Below are positions 54,294 to 62,375 of a stretch of 64,000 bases of DNA, piece by piece (position 1 is the first letter of the stretch; every line of letters starts with the position of its first letter). The notes under the pieces are model-generated. The model was not told where the DNA came from. It was given only the letters and a program-made list of their open reading frames with translations, and searched no databases. Made by a program: the position numbers and the translations under genes. Source of the DNA: Paenibacillus sp. SZ31 (GTDB lineage Bacteria; Bacillota; Bacilli; Paenibacillales; Paenibacillaceae). The DNA lies in assembly GCF_012912005.1 (NCBI RefSeq), contig NZ_JABBEA010000002.1, positions 434,001-498,000 of the forward strand, read 5' to 3'.

Positions 54294-55166
54294 TTATTCT
54301 TTCAGTGATCCAAGCAAGGAACCTTTCACAAAATACTTCTGTAAATAAGGATACACCAAAATTATGGGAACGCTTGCAAAAAGTATCGTCGCTGCCTTTA
54401 ACGTGGTTGTATTGAAGTTGTAATCACCTAGGAACATGTTCACCTGAGCCAGTTCCTCCGGGCTAGTTAAATATGCTCGTAGCTTCATCTGCAAAGGCCA
54501 GAGTCCTGGATCACGAAGGAACAATACTGCCCGCTGGAACGTATTCCAGTATCCTACCGCATAGAACAGACTGACCGTAGCAAGAACCGGCTTGGATAGC
54601 GGCAGATAGATCTGGAACAAAATTCGGAAGTCATGACAACCGTCGATTCTTGCCGTGTCATCAAGTTCCTTGGGCAAGCTCATAAAAAAGGTACGCAGAA
54701 TGACCATATTAAATGTGCCAATTACACCAGGAATGATCAGAGACCAGATGGAATTCATCATCCCCAGCTCCCTCACCGTCAGGAAGAACGGGATCATCGG
54801 TGCATTGAAAATCATCGTAATCACGATGCCCAGCATGACTTGTTTGCGAATCATGAATTCTCTGCGCGACAACGGAAAAGCGGTCAGCACTGAAAACAAC
54901 ATACTAAGTGCAGTACCCACTACCGTAATGAATACGGTTACACCAAATGATTGCCATAAACCCGAGCTTTGCAGAATGTGCTTCCATGAAGCGAAGGTAA
55001 AACCGACAGGCCACAGAAATACTTCTTTGGAGTCTGCTGCAACCGGCGAACTCAGGGAAACCGCAAGCAGATGCAGCAATGGAAGGAGCATCGTAAAGGC
55101 TGCAAGCGTCAGGAAAATGTAATTGGCGGTTTGGAACAGCTTTTCTCCAATCGTCTGCTTGATCAT
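54294..55166 (-). CDS. sugar ABC permease, YtcP/LplC type
   Basis: 290 residues from the ATG at 55166 (eight bases after GAGGGG). Six helices; pattern FLTLAAFTMLLPLLHLLAVSLSSPVAADSKEVFLWP at the N-terminus and LDDTARIDGCHDFRILFQIYLPLSKPVLATV as ATPase-contact loop. The C-terminus VYPYLQKYFVKGSLLGSLKE is also typical. Its start codon shares one base with the stop of the preceding permease gene. It forms the channel with the LplB-like permease. Confidence 0.93.
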   Translation of the reverse strand: MIKQTIGEKLFQTANYIFLTLAAFTMLLPLLHLLAVSLSSPVAADSKEVFLWPVGFTFASWKHILQSSGLWQSFGVTVFITVVGTALSMLFSVLTAFPLSRREFMIRKQVMLGIVITMIFNAPMIPFFLTVRELGMMNSIWSLIIPGVIGTFNMVILRTFFMSLPKELDDTARIDGCHDFRILFQIYLPLSKPVLATVSLFYAVGYWNTFQRAVLFLRDPGLWPLQMKLRAYLTSPEELAQVNMFLGDYNFNTTTLKAATILFASVPIILVYPYLQKYFVKGSLLGSLKE

Positions 55167-56125
55167 TACCACAACCCCTCTCCTGATTTTCTCGCAAGCC
55201 GATTGAAGACCCAGAGCAGAATAAAGCCGATCACTGACTGGAATAGACCAATGGCTGTTGTTACGCTATACTGCCCTTGCAGGACACCTGAACGGTATAC
55301 ATATGTCTCAATGATATCTCCTACCGAGTAGGTCATCGGTGTCAGCAGGTTATAGATCTGATCAAAGCCAAGTTCCAGGAAATTGCCGATATTCAGCAGG
55401 AACAGCGTCAGGATTGTTGGGAATAACGCAGGTAGCGTAATGTAGATTGTCTGTTTCCAACGATTCGCTCCATCCATTACTGCCGCTTCATATTGCGTGG
55501 GGTCAATGCCACTTACCGCAGCAAGATATATGATCGTTCCCCAACCCACCTCTTTCCAGATGGAGGAAAGGACGACGATTGGACGGAAATATTGCTCTTG
55601 TTGCATATACAAAATCGGTTCGAACCCGAACCACCCACGAACAGCGTTTACAAAACCACCTGAGGCTAGCACCTCAAACACAATCCCCCCGACGACAACC
55701 CAGGAGAGAAAATGAGGCAGATAGAACAGGCTTTGCAAAAAGCGTTTGGCAAGCATTTTTCTCACTTCGTTGAACAATAGTGCCAGCAGGATGGGAGCAG
55801 GAAATCCGATCACCAGTTTGTATAAGGCAATCAGAGCTGTGTTCCGAAGCACATGATAGAAATCCTGATACGTAAAAATAAACTTGAAGTTATCCAGGCC
55901 TACCCATGGGCTGCTCCATATGCCTTTCATAATCTGAAAGTTCTGAAATGCGATCACGCTTCCGCCCAGTGGAATGTACTTGAAAATAATATAGAACAAA
56001 ATACCGGGCAGGATCATGACATACAACATCCAGTGTTTTCGAATGTTACGTAGATAACTTGGTTTGACGGGTTTGTTGACTGTAACCCCGGGTTGCAACG
56101 TTGATGTTTCCGACAGCTCAGCCAT
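55166..56125 (-). CDS. sugar ABC permease, YteP/LplB type
   Basis: 319 residues from the ATG at 56125 after AAGGGGG; the open frame continues upstream without a ribosome site. Six helices; N-terminal tail of ~25 residues before WMLYVMILPGILFYIIFKYIPLGGSVIAFQNF, the LplB hallmark, and the EAA-like loop YEAAVMDGANRWKQTIYITLPALFPT. First gene of the nine-gene run; its promoter should lie in 56126-56310. The ATPase is again not encoded. Confidence 0.93.
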   Translation of the reverse strand: MAELSETSTLQPGVTVNKPVKPSYLRNIRKHWMLYVMILPGILFYIIFKYIPLGGSVIAFQNFQIMKGIWSSPWVGLDNFKFIFTYQDFYHVLRNTALIALYKLVIGFPAPILLALLFNEVRKMLAKRFLQSLFYLPHFLSWVVVGGIVFEVLASGGFVNAVRGWFGFEPILYMQQEQYFRPIVVLSSIWKEVGWGTIIYLAAVSGIDPTQYEAAVMDGANRWKQTIYITLPALFPTILTLFLLNIGNFLELGFDQIYNLLTPMTYSVGDIIETYVYRSGVLQGQYSVTTAIGLFQSVIGFILLWVFNRLARKSGEGLW

Positions 56126-56311
56126 ACGATCGCGGGCCCCCTTTGACAAAATGATGGTGAATGACGAGCAGGCTCCTCTGTTCACATGTTAAGGGAGAGC
56201 GGGGTCAGCAACAATCGTTCAATCAGCCATAGCATGAGCCAATCGCTTGCGCGACGTGGGTTTGTAGGATCGGTTCATTCGTTGGCGGAATGGTTGGTAC
56301 TACTTTGGCAA

Positions 56312-56336
56312 CAAAAAAGGCCGCCAAAGGCGACCT
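56312..56336 (-). terminator. murB terminator
   Basis: On the minus strand GGTCGCC pairs with GGCGGCC around a short loop and is followed by six T. It lies 20 bases past the murB stop. Confidence 0.82.
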
Positions 56337-56355
56337 CTCAAGTCGTTCATCGAAG

Positions 56356-57246
56356 TTATTCTCCCAGAAAGATTACTTCGGTTTCCAATTCAACATGGAA
56401 CGTATCATATACTTTCTGCTGAATAAATTGGATCAGGTCCATGTAATCCTGGGCAGTAGCGTGATCCACATTCACGATAAAACCTGCATGTTTCATGGAG
56501 ATTTCAGCACCTCCAATACGAGTGCCCTGTAAATTACAGTCCTGAATCAGTTTTCCAGCAAAATGTCCTTCGGGTCGTTTAAATACACTCCCGCAGGAAG
56601 GGTACTCCAGCGGCTGCTTGGATTCTCTCAGGAACGTTAATTCCTTCATTTTGCTTGCAATGTCAACCTTATTTCCTTTTTTGAGCCCGAATTCGGCCTC
56701 CAGTATGATATAGTGATCCATCTTGAAGAGACTATTTCGATAACCAAATTTCATCTCTTCTCGCGGGATCTCCAACACTGTGCCATCTTTGGTGATCACA
56801 GTCGCACGTTCAACAACATCGGCGATCTGGCCACCATAAGCACCAGCATTCATGTAAAGTGCGCCCCCTGTGCTCCCGGGAATGCCACAAGCAAACTCCA
56901 AACCGGTCAAGTTGTGCTCCAAAGCGAGTCTGGACACATCAATGATATCAACGCCGCTTTGCGCAATCATACTGTCTTCATTCACTTTAATTTGATCGAA
57001 GTGGCTAAGAGAAATCGTTACTCCTCGGATGCCCCCGTCTTTAATGATGACGTTCGACCCTTTGCCAATAACCGTCAGAGGCAATTGATGTATGTTGGCA
57101 ATCTCTACGATTTTTGTGATTTCGTCTATCGTTGTTGGATGGATGAGAATATCTGCGTTACCACCAATTTTAATAAACGTATGATTTTTTAACGGTTCAT
57201 TGAATTTCACTTTTTCCAAAGGTATCTGATGTTCAAAAATATTCAT
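56356..57246 (-). CDS. murB: UDP-N-acetylenolpyruvoylglucosamine reductase
   Basis: 296 residues, FAD-containing type II MurB. FAD-binding pattern IGGNADILIHPTTIDEITKIVEIAN, VIGKGSNVIIKDGG, LEFACGIPGSTGGALYMNAGAYGG. Catalytic region: GYRNSLFK (Ser/Tyr), YPSCGSVFKRPEG and the glutamate near the C-terminus (ELETEVIFLGE). It reduces UDP-GlcNAc-enolpyruvate to UDP-MurNAc with NADPH. It stands alone rather than in the usual mur/division cluster, so it may be a second copy. GGGAGAG precedes the ATG. Confidence 0.95.
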   Translation of the reverse strand: MNIFEHQIPLEKVKFNEPLKNHTFIKIGGNADILIHPTTIDEITKIVEIANIHQLPLTVIGKGSNVIIKDGGIRGVTISLSHFDQIKVNEDSMIAQSGVDIIDVSRLALEHNLTGLEFACGIPGSTGGALYMNAGAYGGQIADVVERATVITKDGTVLEIPREEMKFGYRNSLFKMDHYIILEAEFGLKKGNKVDIASKMKELTFLRESKQPLEYPSCGSVFKRPEGHFAGKLIQDCNLQGTRIGGAEISMKHAGFIVNVDHATAQDYMDLIQFIQQKVYDTFHVELETEVIFLGE

Positions 57247-57378
57247 GATTTTCTCTCCCTGAATTCATAAAGAAATGATTGCACCATCCCGAATTGAGAT
57301 GCTCCTTCTTTATTATATGCTAAATAGGAGATTTTGTTTGAGATTATGTTGTTTTCATTATAATTAATCGCATCCTCT

Positions 57379-57492
57379 TTAGATTTTGAACTTTTCCGTG
57401 AGTTCCTGAAGACGTGATGCCATGCGAGCCAGATAAAATGAAGATGAACTGATCTCTTGCATTGAAGCAAGTTGTTGCTCTGTTGCCGCAAC
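57379..57492 (-). pseudogene. 3' remnant of a methyl-accepting chemotaxis protein gene
   Basis: Between murB and the SDR gene, a 38-codon frame ends in TAA and reads AATEQQLASMQEISSSS, then FYLARMASRLQELTEKFKI. This is the C-terminal end of a chemoreceptor, comparable to [20 protein letters not shown] ... ELVRRFKL at the end of the intact receptor in this window (2731). No upstream receptor sequence remains: the preceding frame is the SDR stop codon eight bases away. A deletion or insertion has removed the rest. Confidence 0.75.
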
Positions 57493-57499
57493 TACATGA

Positions 57500-58480
57500 C
57501 TATGAAAGCTCAATGTCCGTTTGAGTCAGCTGGGCCGATAACTCCCATAAACGAATAGCTTGCTCGGAGTCGATGGCATACTTTTTAACCCCATAGAAGC
57601 CTCCGTCCTCGGGAGCCAATTCACTGATGTCACAATCCTCACAGTAGACACCGCCTTTACCCTCAAGCTGAGGAGAGGTTGCTGCCCAGACCTGCGTCGC
57701 TGCACCCTGCTCAGGTGTCTTGAACGCGGGATTAGCCACTTGTCCAGATTCATCGATCCAGCCCAGCGCAATCATTTCCTCTTTTGGCATATGACGCTGT
57801 AGTGGTGTCAGAATTCCGCCTGGATGAATGGAGAAAGCCCGTACGCCTTGCTCAGCACCACGTCTGTCCAACTCAACGCTGAATAAAATCGTTGCTGTTT
57901 TGGACTGACCATAGGCAGGGAATTTCTCATAGCCATGCTCAAATTGGATGTCGTCCCAACGAATCGGCGAGAAATGATGTCCCGCTGATGCCAAGGAAAC
58001 AACACGTGCTCCCCCCTGACTTGCCAGTGCTGGCCATAACAGATTGGTAAGGGCAAAGTGTCCCAGATGATTGGTTGCAAATTGAGCTTCCCAACCAGGA
58101 CCTACCCGCGTCTCCGGACAAGCCATGATGCCAGCATTAAGAATAAGCATGTCGATGCTCCGATCACTCGCCAGAAACCGCTCGGCAAAAGCACGAACGC
58201 TGGATAAATCAGCGAGGTCCAATTCGTCTATTTCAACGCCTTCCAGACCAGCAAGTGCTTCTTTCGCGACCGATGGACGACGCGCAGTCACCACGACACG
58301 GGCTCCCGCATTCACAAGCGCGCGTGTTGTCTCCAACCCCAATCCTGAATAGCCACCCGTTACAATAGCAAGTTGCCCTGATAAGTCCATATCTCTCAAT
58401 ACATCCTGCGCTGTGCTGTTATGGTTGAAGCCGGAGCCGATTTTATGTTGTAAAGTTTTAAAATTATTCTCCTGTGTCAC
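57500..58480 (-). CDS. short-chain dehydrogenase, WWOX/retinol-dehydrogenase-like
   Basis: About 326 residues. Cofactor motif TGGYSGLG (TGxxxGxG), the NAG of LILNAGIMACPE, Ser in VSLASAGH and the YxxxK of AYGQSKTATI. The long C-terminal part (FSIHPGGILTPLQRHMPKEE) is typical of this plant/retinol-type SDR group. Substrate unknown. The ATG at 58489 sits directly on its AAAGGAG and is too close to it; the in-frame GTG at 58480, nine bases away, is the likelier start. A MerR-type promoter precedes it, so it is probably induced by a metal, oxidant or aldehyde sensor not encoded nearby. Confidence 0.9.
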   Translation of the reverse strand: MTQENNFKTLQHKIGSGFNHNSTAQDVLRDMDLSGQLAIVTGGYSGLGLETTRALVNAGARVVVTARRPSVAKEALAGLEGVEIDELDLADLSSVRAFAERFLASDRSIDMLILNAGIMACPETRVGPGWEAQFATNHLGHFALTNLLWPALASQGGARVVSLASAGHHFSPIRWDDIQFEHGYEKFPAYGQSKTATILFSVELDRRGAEQGVRAFSIHPGGILTPLQRHMPKEEMIALGWIDESGQVANPAFKTPEQGAATQVWAATSPQLEGKGGVYCEDCDISELAPEDGGFYGVKKYAIDSEQAIRLWELSAQLTQTDIELS

Positions 58481-58517
58481 TCTGTTCATCTCCTTTGCAA
58501 TAGTTCTTCTTTTGCAA

Positions 58518-58548
58518 AGTCTACACCTTAGAGTATACTCTAAGTCAA
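58518..58548 (-). promoter_or_regulatory. MerR-type promoter of the SDR gene
   Basis: On the minus strand TTGACT and TAGACT are separated by exactly 19 bases, and a perfect palindrome CTTAGAGTATACTCTAAG overlaps the spacer. This is the hallmark of MerR-family control. The half site TAGAGT is shared with the alcohol dehydrogenase promoter 39 kb away. Confidence 0.8.
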
Positions 58549-58598
58549 ATGGAAGTGATTGAATCATCTCGCAACTTCTCCGTGCAATTTACAAAAGT

Positions 58599-58624
58599 AA
58601 AAAAAGCCGCCAGTTGGCGACTTT
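58599..58624 (-). terminator. terminator of the lipoprotein gene
   Basis: On the minus strand AAAGTCGCC/GGCGGCTTT with a four-base loop and T7; same stem sequence as the bshB2 and murB terminators. Confidence 0.82.
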
Positions 58625-58650
58625 CGTTGAATAGATCCTCGTCATTCAGA

Positions 58651-59292
58651 TTATGAATCACCCTGAACGGTGGATAACGAAACAAGGACCAGACTGGCGA
58701 ATTCAGAGGCTTCTTCCCCTTTTGGATTATGAAGACGGAATAGAAAAGCGTCCCCTTCTTCTGATGTCCAGACCATATAATCGCTGATGCCTTCTTCACC
58801 AGAGGCCTGAAGATAAAGTTCGGCGGAACCAAGCGGGTGCTCCACCAGTTCTCCGCTATAATCAGATACTTTACCGGCCTTTTCTAATTCTTCCTTGCCC
58901 GTAGTCTCCAGTTCTGCCAGATTATAATCTGAAGGCAATGGTTCAATATCCACATAATAGTCAGTGTTATCGGTCAGTGACAGACGGCCTTGAGCAGCAT
59001 CAAACGTGAATTTCTCGAATACGTACAAGGAAAATCCTTCTCCTTGTTGCAAAGTCGCTTCCAGGGATTGATTGCCATCCGCGGTCAACATTTCAAAACT
59101 CTCGGTCTGTGGACGCTCCGTTTCATTCGCTTCTTCTGTTCCACCCGTTTCAGCTGCTTGCTCATTCTCTGTTGAAGGTGCTGGAGTGGTTTCACCCGCT
59201 GGCGTAGAAGGTTCATTACCAGAGCAAGCTGCAAGTGCAAGAACCATAACGATTAGCGAGATACTCATCATAATAGGACGTGATTGTAACAT
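58651..59292 (-). CDS. predicted lipoprotein of unknown function
   Basis: 213 residues from the ATG at 59292, ten bases after AGGGAGG; an ATG three codons earlier is too close to it. The signal ends in LAAC with Cys23, followed by a ~45-residue Pro/Thr/Glu-rich linker. The mature domain (FEMLTADGNQSLEATLQQGEGFSLYVFEKFTFDA; GELVEHPLGSAELYLQASGEEG) is beta-rich, resembling uncharacterised Paenibacillus surface lipoproteins. No family assigned. It ends close to a strong terminator and appears monocistronic. Confidence 0.75.
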   Translation of the reverse strand: MLQSRPIMMSISLIVMVLALAACSGNEPSTPAGETTPAPSTENEQAAETGGTEEANETERPQTESFEMLTADGNQSLEATLQQGEGFSLYVFEKFTFDAAQGRLSLTDNTDYYVDIEPLPSDYNLAELETTGKEELEKAGKVSDYSGELVEHPLGSAELYLQASGEEGISDYMVWTSEEGDAFLFRLHNPKGEEASEFASLVLVSLSTVQGDS

Positions 59293-59455
59293 CCGGTTCA
59301 TTCCTCCCTGTCTTTATTCTGTACTTACATGTTATTACCCATGGTAGGGACTCGGAACCCATAGGTCCAACCTATGAACTTATCCATAATCGATATTTCC
59401 CTTGATCCCTTCCAGTTTGTAAAATATGGAGAAAACCTCAAGGAGTGATGAGCAC

Positions 59456-60130
59456 ATGCAATTCTCAGTAAAGCAGCTGTTTGATAAGGTAGCCCAAGAT
59501 TATGATGTGCAGCGAAAGCAGCTTATCCCTTGTTTTGATGATTTTTATGGAATGGCTCTGGATCTAATGGAAAGCTCGCTCGATTCTCCACGTATTCTTG
59601 ATCTGGGTGCAGGAACGGGACTGCTCTCTGGATTGGTCCTGCAAAAGTATCCCAACGCGCGATTAACCCTGATCGATATTAGTGATCAAATGCTCGAAGT
59701 AGCACGTCGAAGATTTGCTGATACTAACCAAGTACAGTATGTGGTCGGGGATTACTCCAAGTACGATTTCACCAGTTCCTACGATATGATTATTTCATCG
59801 CTGTCTATTCACCATCTCACCCACGCTGACAAGAAAAAGGTATTTAAAACTGTACATCAGCTGTTAGAACCAGGTGGACGCTTCATCAACGCAGACCAGG
59901 TTCAGGGAAGAACCCCCGATACGGATACCTATTACCGCCAGCGCTGGTTAGAAGCGATTCATCGAAGTGGTTTGTCTGAGGAGGCCATCTCGGCTTCGAT
60001 CGAAAGACGCAAGGTCGATATCAATGCCACGCTGGAGGATCAATTGGCGTGGTTGGAGGAAGCTGGGTTCAGTGTGGCAGATTGCATGTACAAACACTTG
60101 GACTTTGCGGTGTTTTACGCGCAAAAATAA
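59456..60130 (+). CDS. class I SAM-dependent methyltransferase
   Basis: 224 residues from the ATG ten bases after AAGGAG (a longer open frame begins ten codons up). Motif I ILDLGAGTGLLSGLVL, motif II acidic TLIDISDQMLEVARRRF, VVGDYSKYDF, then MIISSLSIHHLTHADKKKVF and LLEPGGRFINADQV. It has the fold of UbiE/methyltransferase 11/25 proteins; the substrate is unknown. The C-terminal part (HRSGLSEEAISASIERRKVDIN) is probably a substrate lid. Single cytosolic gene. Confidence 0.92.
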   Translation: MQFSVKQLFDKVAQDYDVQRKQLIPCFDDFYGMALDLMESSLDSPRILDLGAGTGLLSGLVLQKYPNARLTLIDISDQMLEVARRRFADTNQVQYVVGDYSKYDFTSSYDMIISSLSIHHLTHADKKKVFKTVHQLLEPGGRFINADQVQGRTPDTDTYYRQRWLEAIHRSGLSEEAISASIERRKVDINATLEDQLAWLEEAGFSVADCMYKHLDFAVFYAQK

Positions 60131-60131
60131 G

Positions 60132-60174
60132 AAAGACCGGATTGTGAGCAACCTTGCTCGTAATCCGGTCTTTT
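60132..60174. terminator. terminator between methyltransferase and serine hydrolase genes
   Basis: AAAGACCGGATT and AATCCGGTCTTT form a long stem with an inner GAGC/GCTC extension; followed by TT. The converging serine hydrolase ends 27 bp further, so it may be shared. Confidence 0.85.
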
Positions 60175-60200
60175 CAATGAAATCGTTTTATCCCAAACCT

Positions 60201-62252
60201 TTACTTTAATTGGATCTGGAAGACATCCCCCGCATCACCACCAAAAACGATAAAACCACTTTTCGGGAGCTTCGTTGACTCCTGATTGGTTGCTACAGAG
60301 AAGTGAACCATTTCGCCTTTCTCATCATACACCGCATAACCTCCGCTCTCCGGAGAATCCACTGTGATGGATTTGTTCGCCGATCGGGCGTCGATCGCAT
60401 ACCACCGCGCTTGACCGTTAGCCGGAATAGTCGTAATACCTTTTTTCCCACCAAAGATTGGAGTAATGGCATCCTCGGCAATGTATTCCTGCCCATCCTG
60501 AATCAAAATCTCAGCGGCATTCTTTGTATCGAATTGCAGATCGAATGCGTCTCTTCCGTTCATTACTGGAATCTCAGCGATATTCTCTGCATGATTGGCA
60601 TCCATGATTTGCGTGCCATTAGCATAGCCATTTTCGGCATCAACGGACAGATTCTTGATCAGCATCGATGGAAGCAGATAGAAGATCGACGTTATTTTTT
60701 CATCCAGCGCATAATATTTCGAGCCGTCACGAGCTGTCCATTTCTCTTTCGTTGCTGCGTCCAGCGCGTTATGCTCCAGCTTTTGATAATCATACGTGTT
60801 CATCACCGTTTGGCCTAAACCAGGTAGCGTTATCATCGCCTGAACTTTAACATACACCTTGTCATTACGTTCTTTCACAAAGCTGGCTTTCACACTGCCA
60901 TCCGCACTTGTAAAATGTTCGTCGCCTGTGTAGACATAGTTCTGCTCCGGAATAATTCCTCCCAGCAAGGCAGGCAGTTGCATCTCACCATCCTTGATTA
61001 CTATATCCAGCGTTGCACCAACCGTACCATATAGGCCTGAGTACGTATTCAACTCCGTCGGCATCTTCACTTTGACAGGTGGTGAGAATGTCTGATCAGG
61101 CTGAACCTCATCAATGATGCCTTGATCTGCCAGAACGTCCAGCAGCACTTTGCTGGCAAACATCTGATTGTAGACGGAAGATCCGCCAGAAGATAGAACC
61201 GCCATTGAAATATCATGTTCAGGTATGGTGATTAACACGGCATGATATAACATGGTGTCTCCACCCTTGGCAAGTGCGGTAATCCCATAATCGCTGAAAG
61301 GTGCAAGGTCAACCGAATCCCATCCCAAGCCATAATTGATCGTATTTTGCTCATCAGATACCCATATGCCCTTACGATATTCATGAGATTGCATGGCCTT
61401 CACAGCAGATTCGGACAGAATATCCGGTCTGTTCCCCATTAAAACCTCTCCGAATTGACTCAATTCTTCTGCGGTAGAGTACACTCCGCCTGTGCCGATA
61501 ATGTTTGCATTTTCGGTAGGCATCGTCATCTCAAGTGTAGGCCAATAGGTTTCGGATAACTGCGCTCTGTCAAAGGAATCTAGTGGTGTCTTCGTTGATT
61601 CCAACTTTAACGGCTCACTGATGTACTTGGCGATATATTCGCTGTAGCTTAATCCACTCACCCGTTCAACCAGGATTTCAAGCAATTGAAAACCGTCATT
61701 AGTGTAGACGGAGTAGGCGCCAGGCTTGGATTTCAGTTTTTCGGACTGAAGTTTAAGTAATAGATCATCATGATTGCGGGTGTCATTATCGTCAAACAAC
61801 ATACTGTTTCCATAATGTGTACCGTAAAGACCAGATGAATGATTCATCAGCATGCGCGGTGTAATTTGAGTATAGCGCGCATCTGCCATTTTAAAACCCT
61901 TGATATATGAAGTAAGCGGCTCATCCAGATCTACTTTACCGGAATCGACCAGTTTCATCGCGGCTGCCGTAACAACCATTTTGCTAACCGAGCCTATGCC
62001 ATACATGCTATCCTTGTCTATTGGCTTCTGTGATGCCTTATCGTGCAGTCCTACACTATCTGATAAAATATATTGCCCTTCATCCATGATCGCATATTGC
62101 ACACTGGTGACACCGTAGTTTTGCACCATTTCCTTGGCGATCTGCTCCGCCCGTGCCTCAATCGTACCGCTGTTATTCGCCTCTGCGCTGACATCTGCCA
62201 GCGGTGTAATTACAAGCACCGCTGTACATAAAAGACTAATTAATTTCTTCAT
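60201..62252 (-). CDS. secreted beta-lactamase-like serine hydrolase
   Basis: 683 residues from the ATG at 62252, seven bases after GGGAGG. Signal peptide LISLLCTAVLVITPLADVSAE. The beta-lactamase/D-Ala-D-Ala carboxypeptidase B core: nucleophile SxxK is GIGSVSKM (Ser88, Lys91), the YxN motif is in YSVYTNDGFQLL, and SNHSSG-like MNHSSGLYG precedes it; GKGGDTM-like LAKGGDTMLYH is the KTG counterpart. About 300 further residues (FSPPVKVKMPTELNTYSGLYGTVG and beyond) form two beta-rich domains. Substrate is probably a peptide, ester or cell-wall component outside the cell. Confidence 0.9.
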   Translation of the reverse strand: MKKLISLLCTAVLVITPLADVSAEANNSGTIEARAEQIAKEMVQNYGVTSVQYAIMDEGQYILSDSVGLHDKASQKPIDKDSMYGIGSVSKMVVTAAAMKLVDSGKVDLDEPLTSYIKGFKMADARYTQITPRMLMNHSSGLYGTHYGNSMLFDDNDTRNHDDLLLKLQSEKLKSKPGAYSVYTNDGFQLLEILVERVSGLSYSEYIAKYISEPLKLESTKTPLDSFDRAQLSETYWPTLEMTMPTENANIIGTGGVYSTAEELSQFGEVLMGNRPDILSESAVKAMQSHEYRKGIWVSDEQNTINYGLGWDSVDLAPFSDYGITALAKGGDTMLYHAVLITIPEHDISMAVLSSGGSSVYNQMFASKVLLDVLADQGIIDEVQPDQTFSPPVKVKMPTELNTYSGLYGTVGATLDIVIKDGEMQLPALLGGIIPEQNYVYTGDEHFTSADGSVKASFVKERNDKVYVKVQAMITLPGLGQTVMNTYDYQKLEHNALDAATKEKWTARDGSKYYALDEKITSIFYLLPSMLIKNLSVDAENGYANGTQIMDANHAENIAEIPVMNGRDAFDLQFDTKNAAEILIQDGQEYIAEDAITPIFGGKKGITTIPANGQARWYAIDARSANKSITVDSPESGGYAVYDEKGEMVHFSVATNQESTKLPKSGFIVFGGDAGDVFQIQLK

Positions 62253-62337
62253 CCCATGTCCTCCCTCAAATGTTCTTATGAATGAATTCATCATATCCGG
62301 GAAGAGACTGTTCGAACGCAAACGGACCCTGAATGGA

Positions 62338-62375
62338 AAAAAACAACCCCTGAACGGTACGTTCAGGGATTGTTG
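62338..62375 (-). terminator. terminator overlapping the AgrC-like kinase stop codon
   Basis: On the minus strand AACAATCCCTGAACG pairs with CGTTCAGGGGTTGTT (one wobble), followed by TTTTT. The stop codon TGA of the kinase is inside the left arm. Confidence 0.85.

Noticed and set aside
57243..57491. 82-codon minus-strand frame between murB and SDR as a gene
   Set aside because: Its sequence is not protein-like, and another frame of the same stretch encodes the clear end of a chemoreceptor; the region is a gene remnant.
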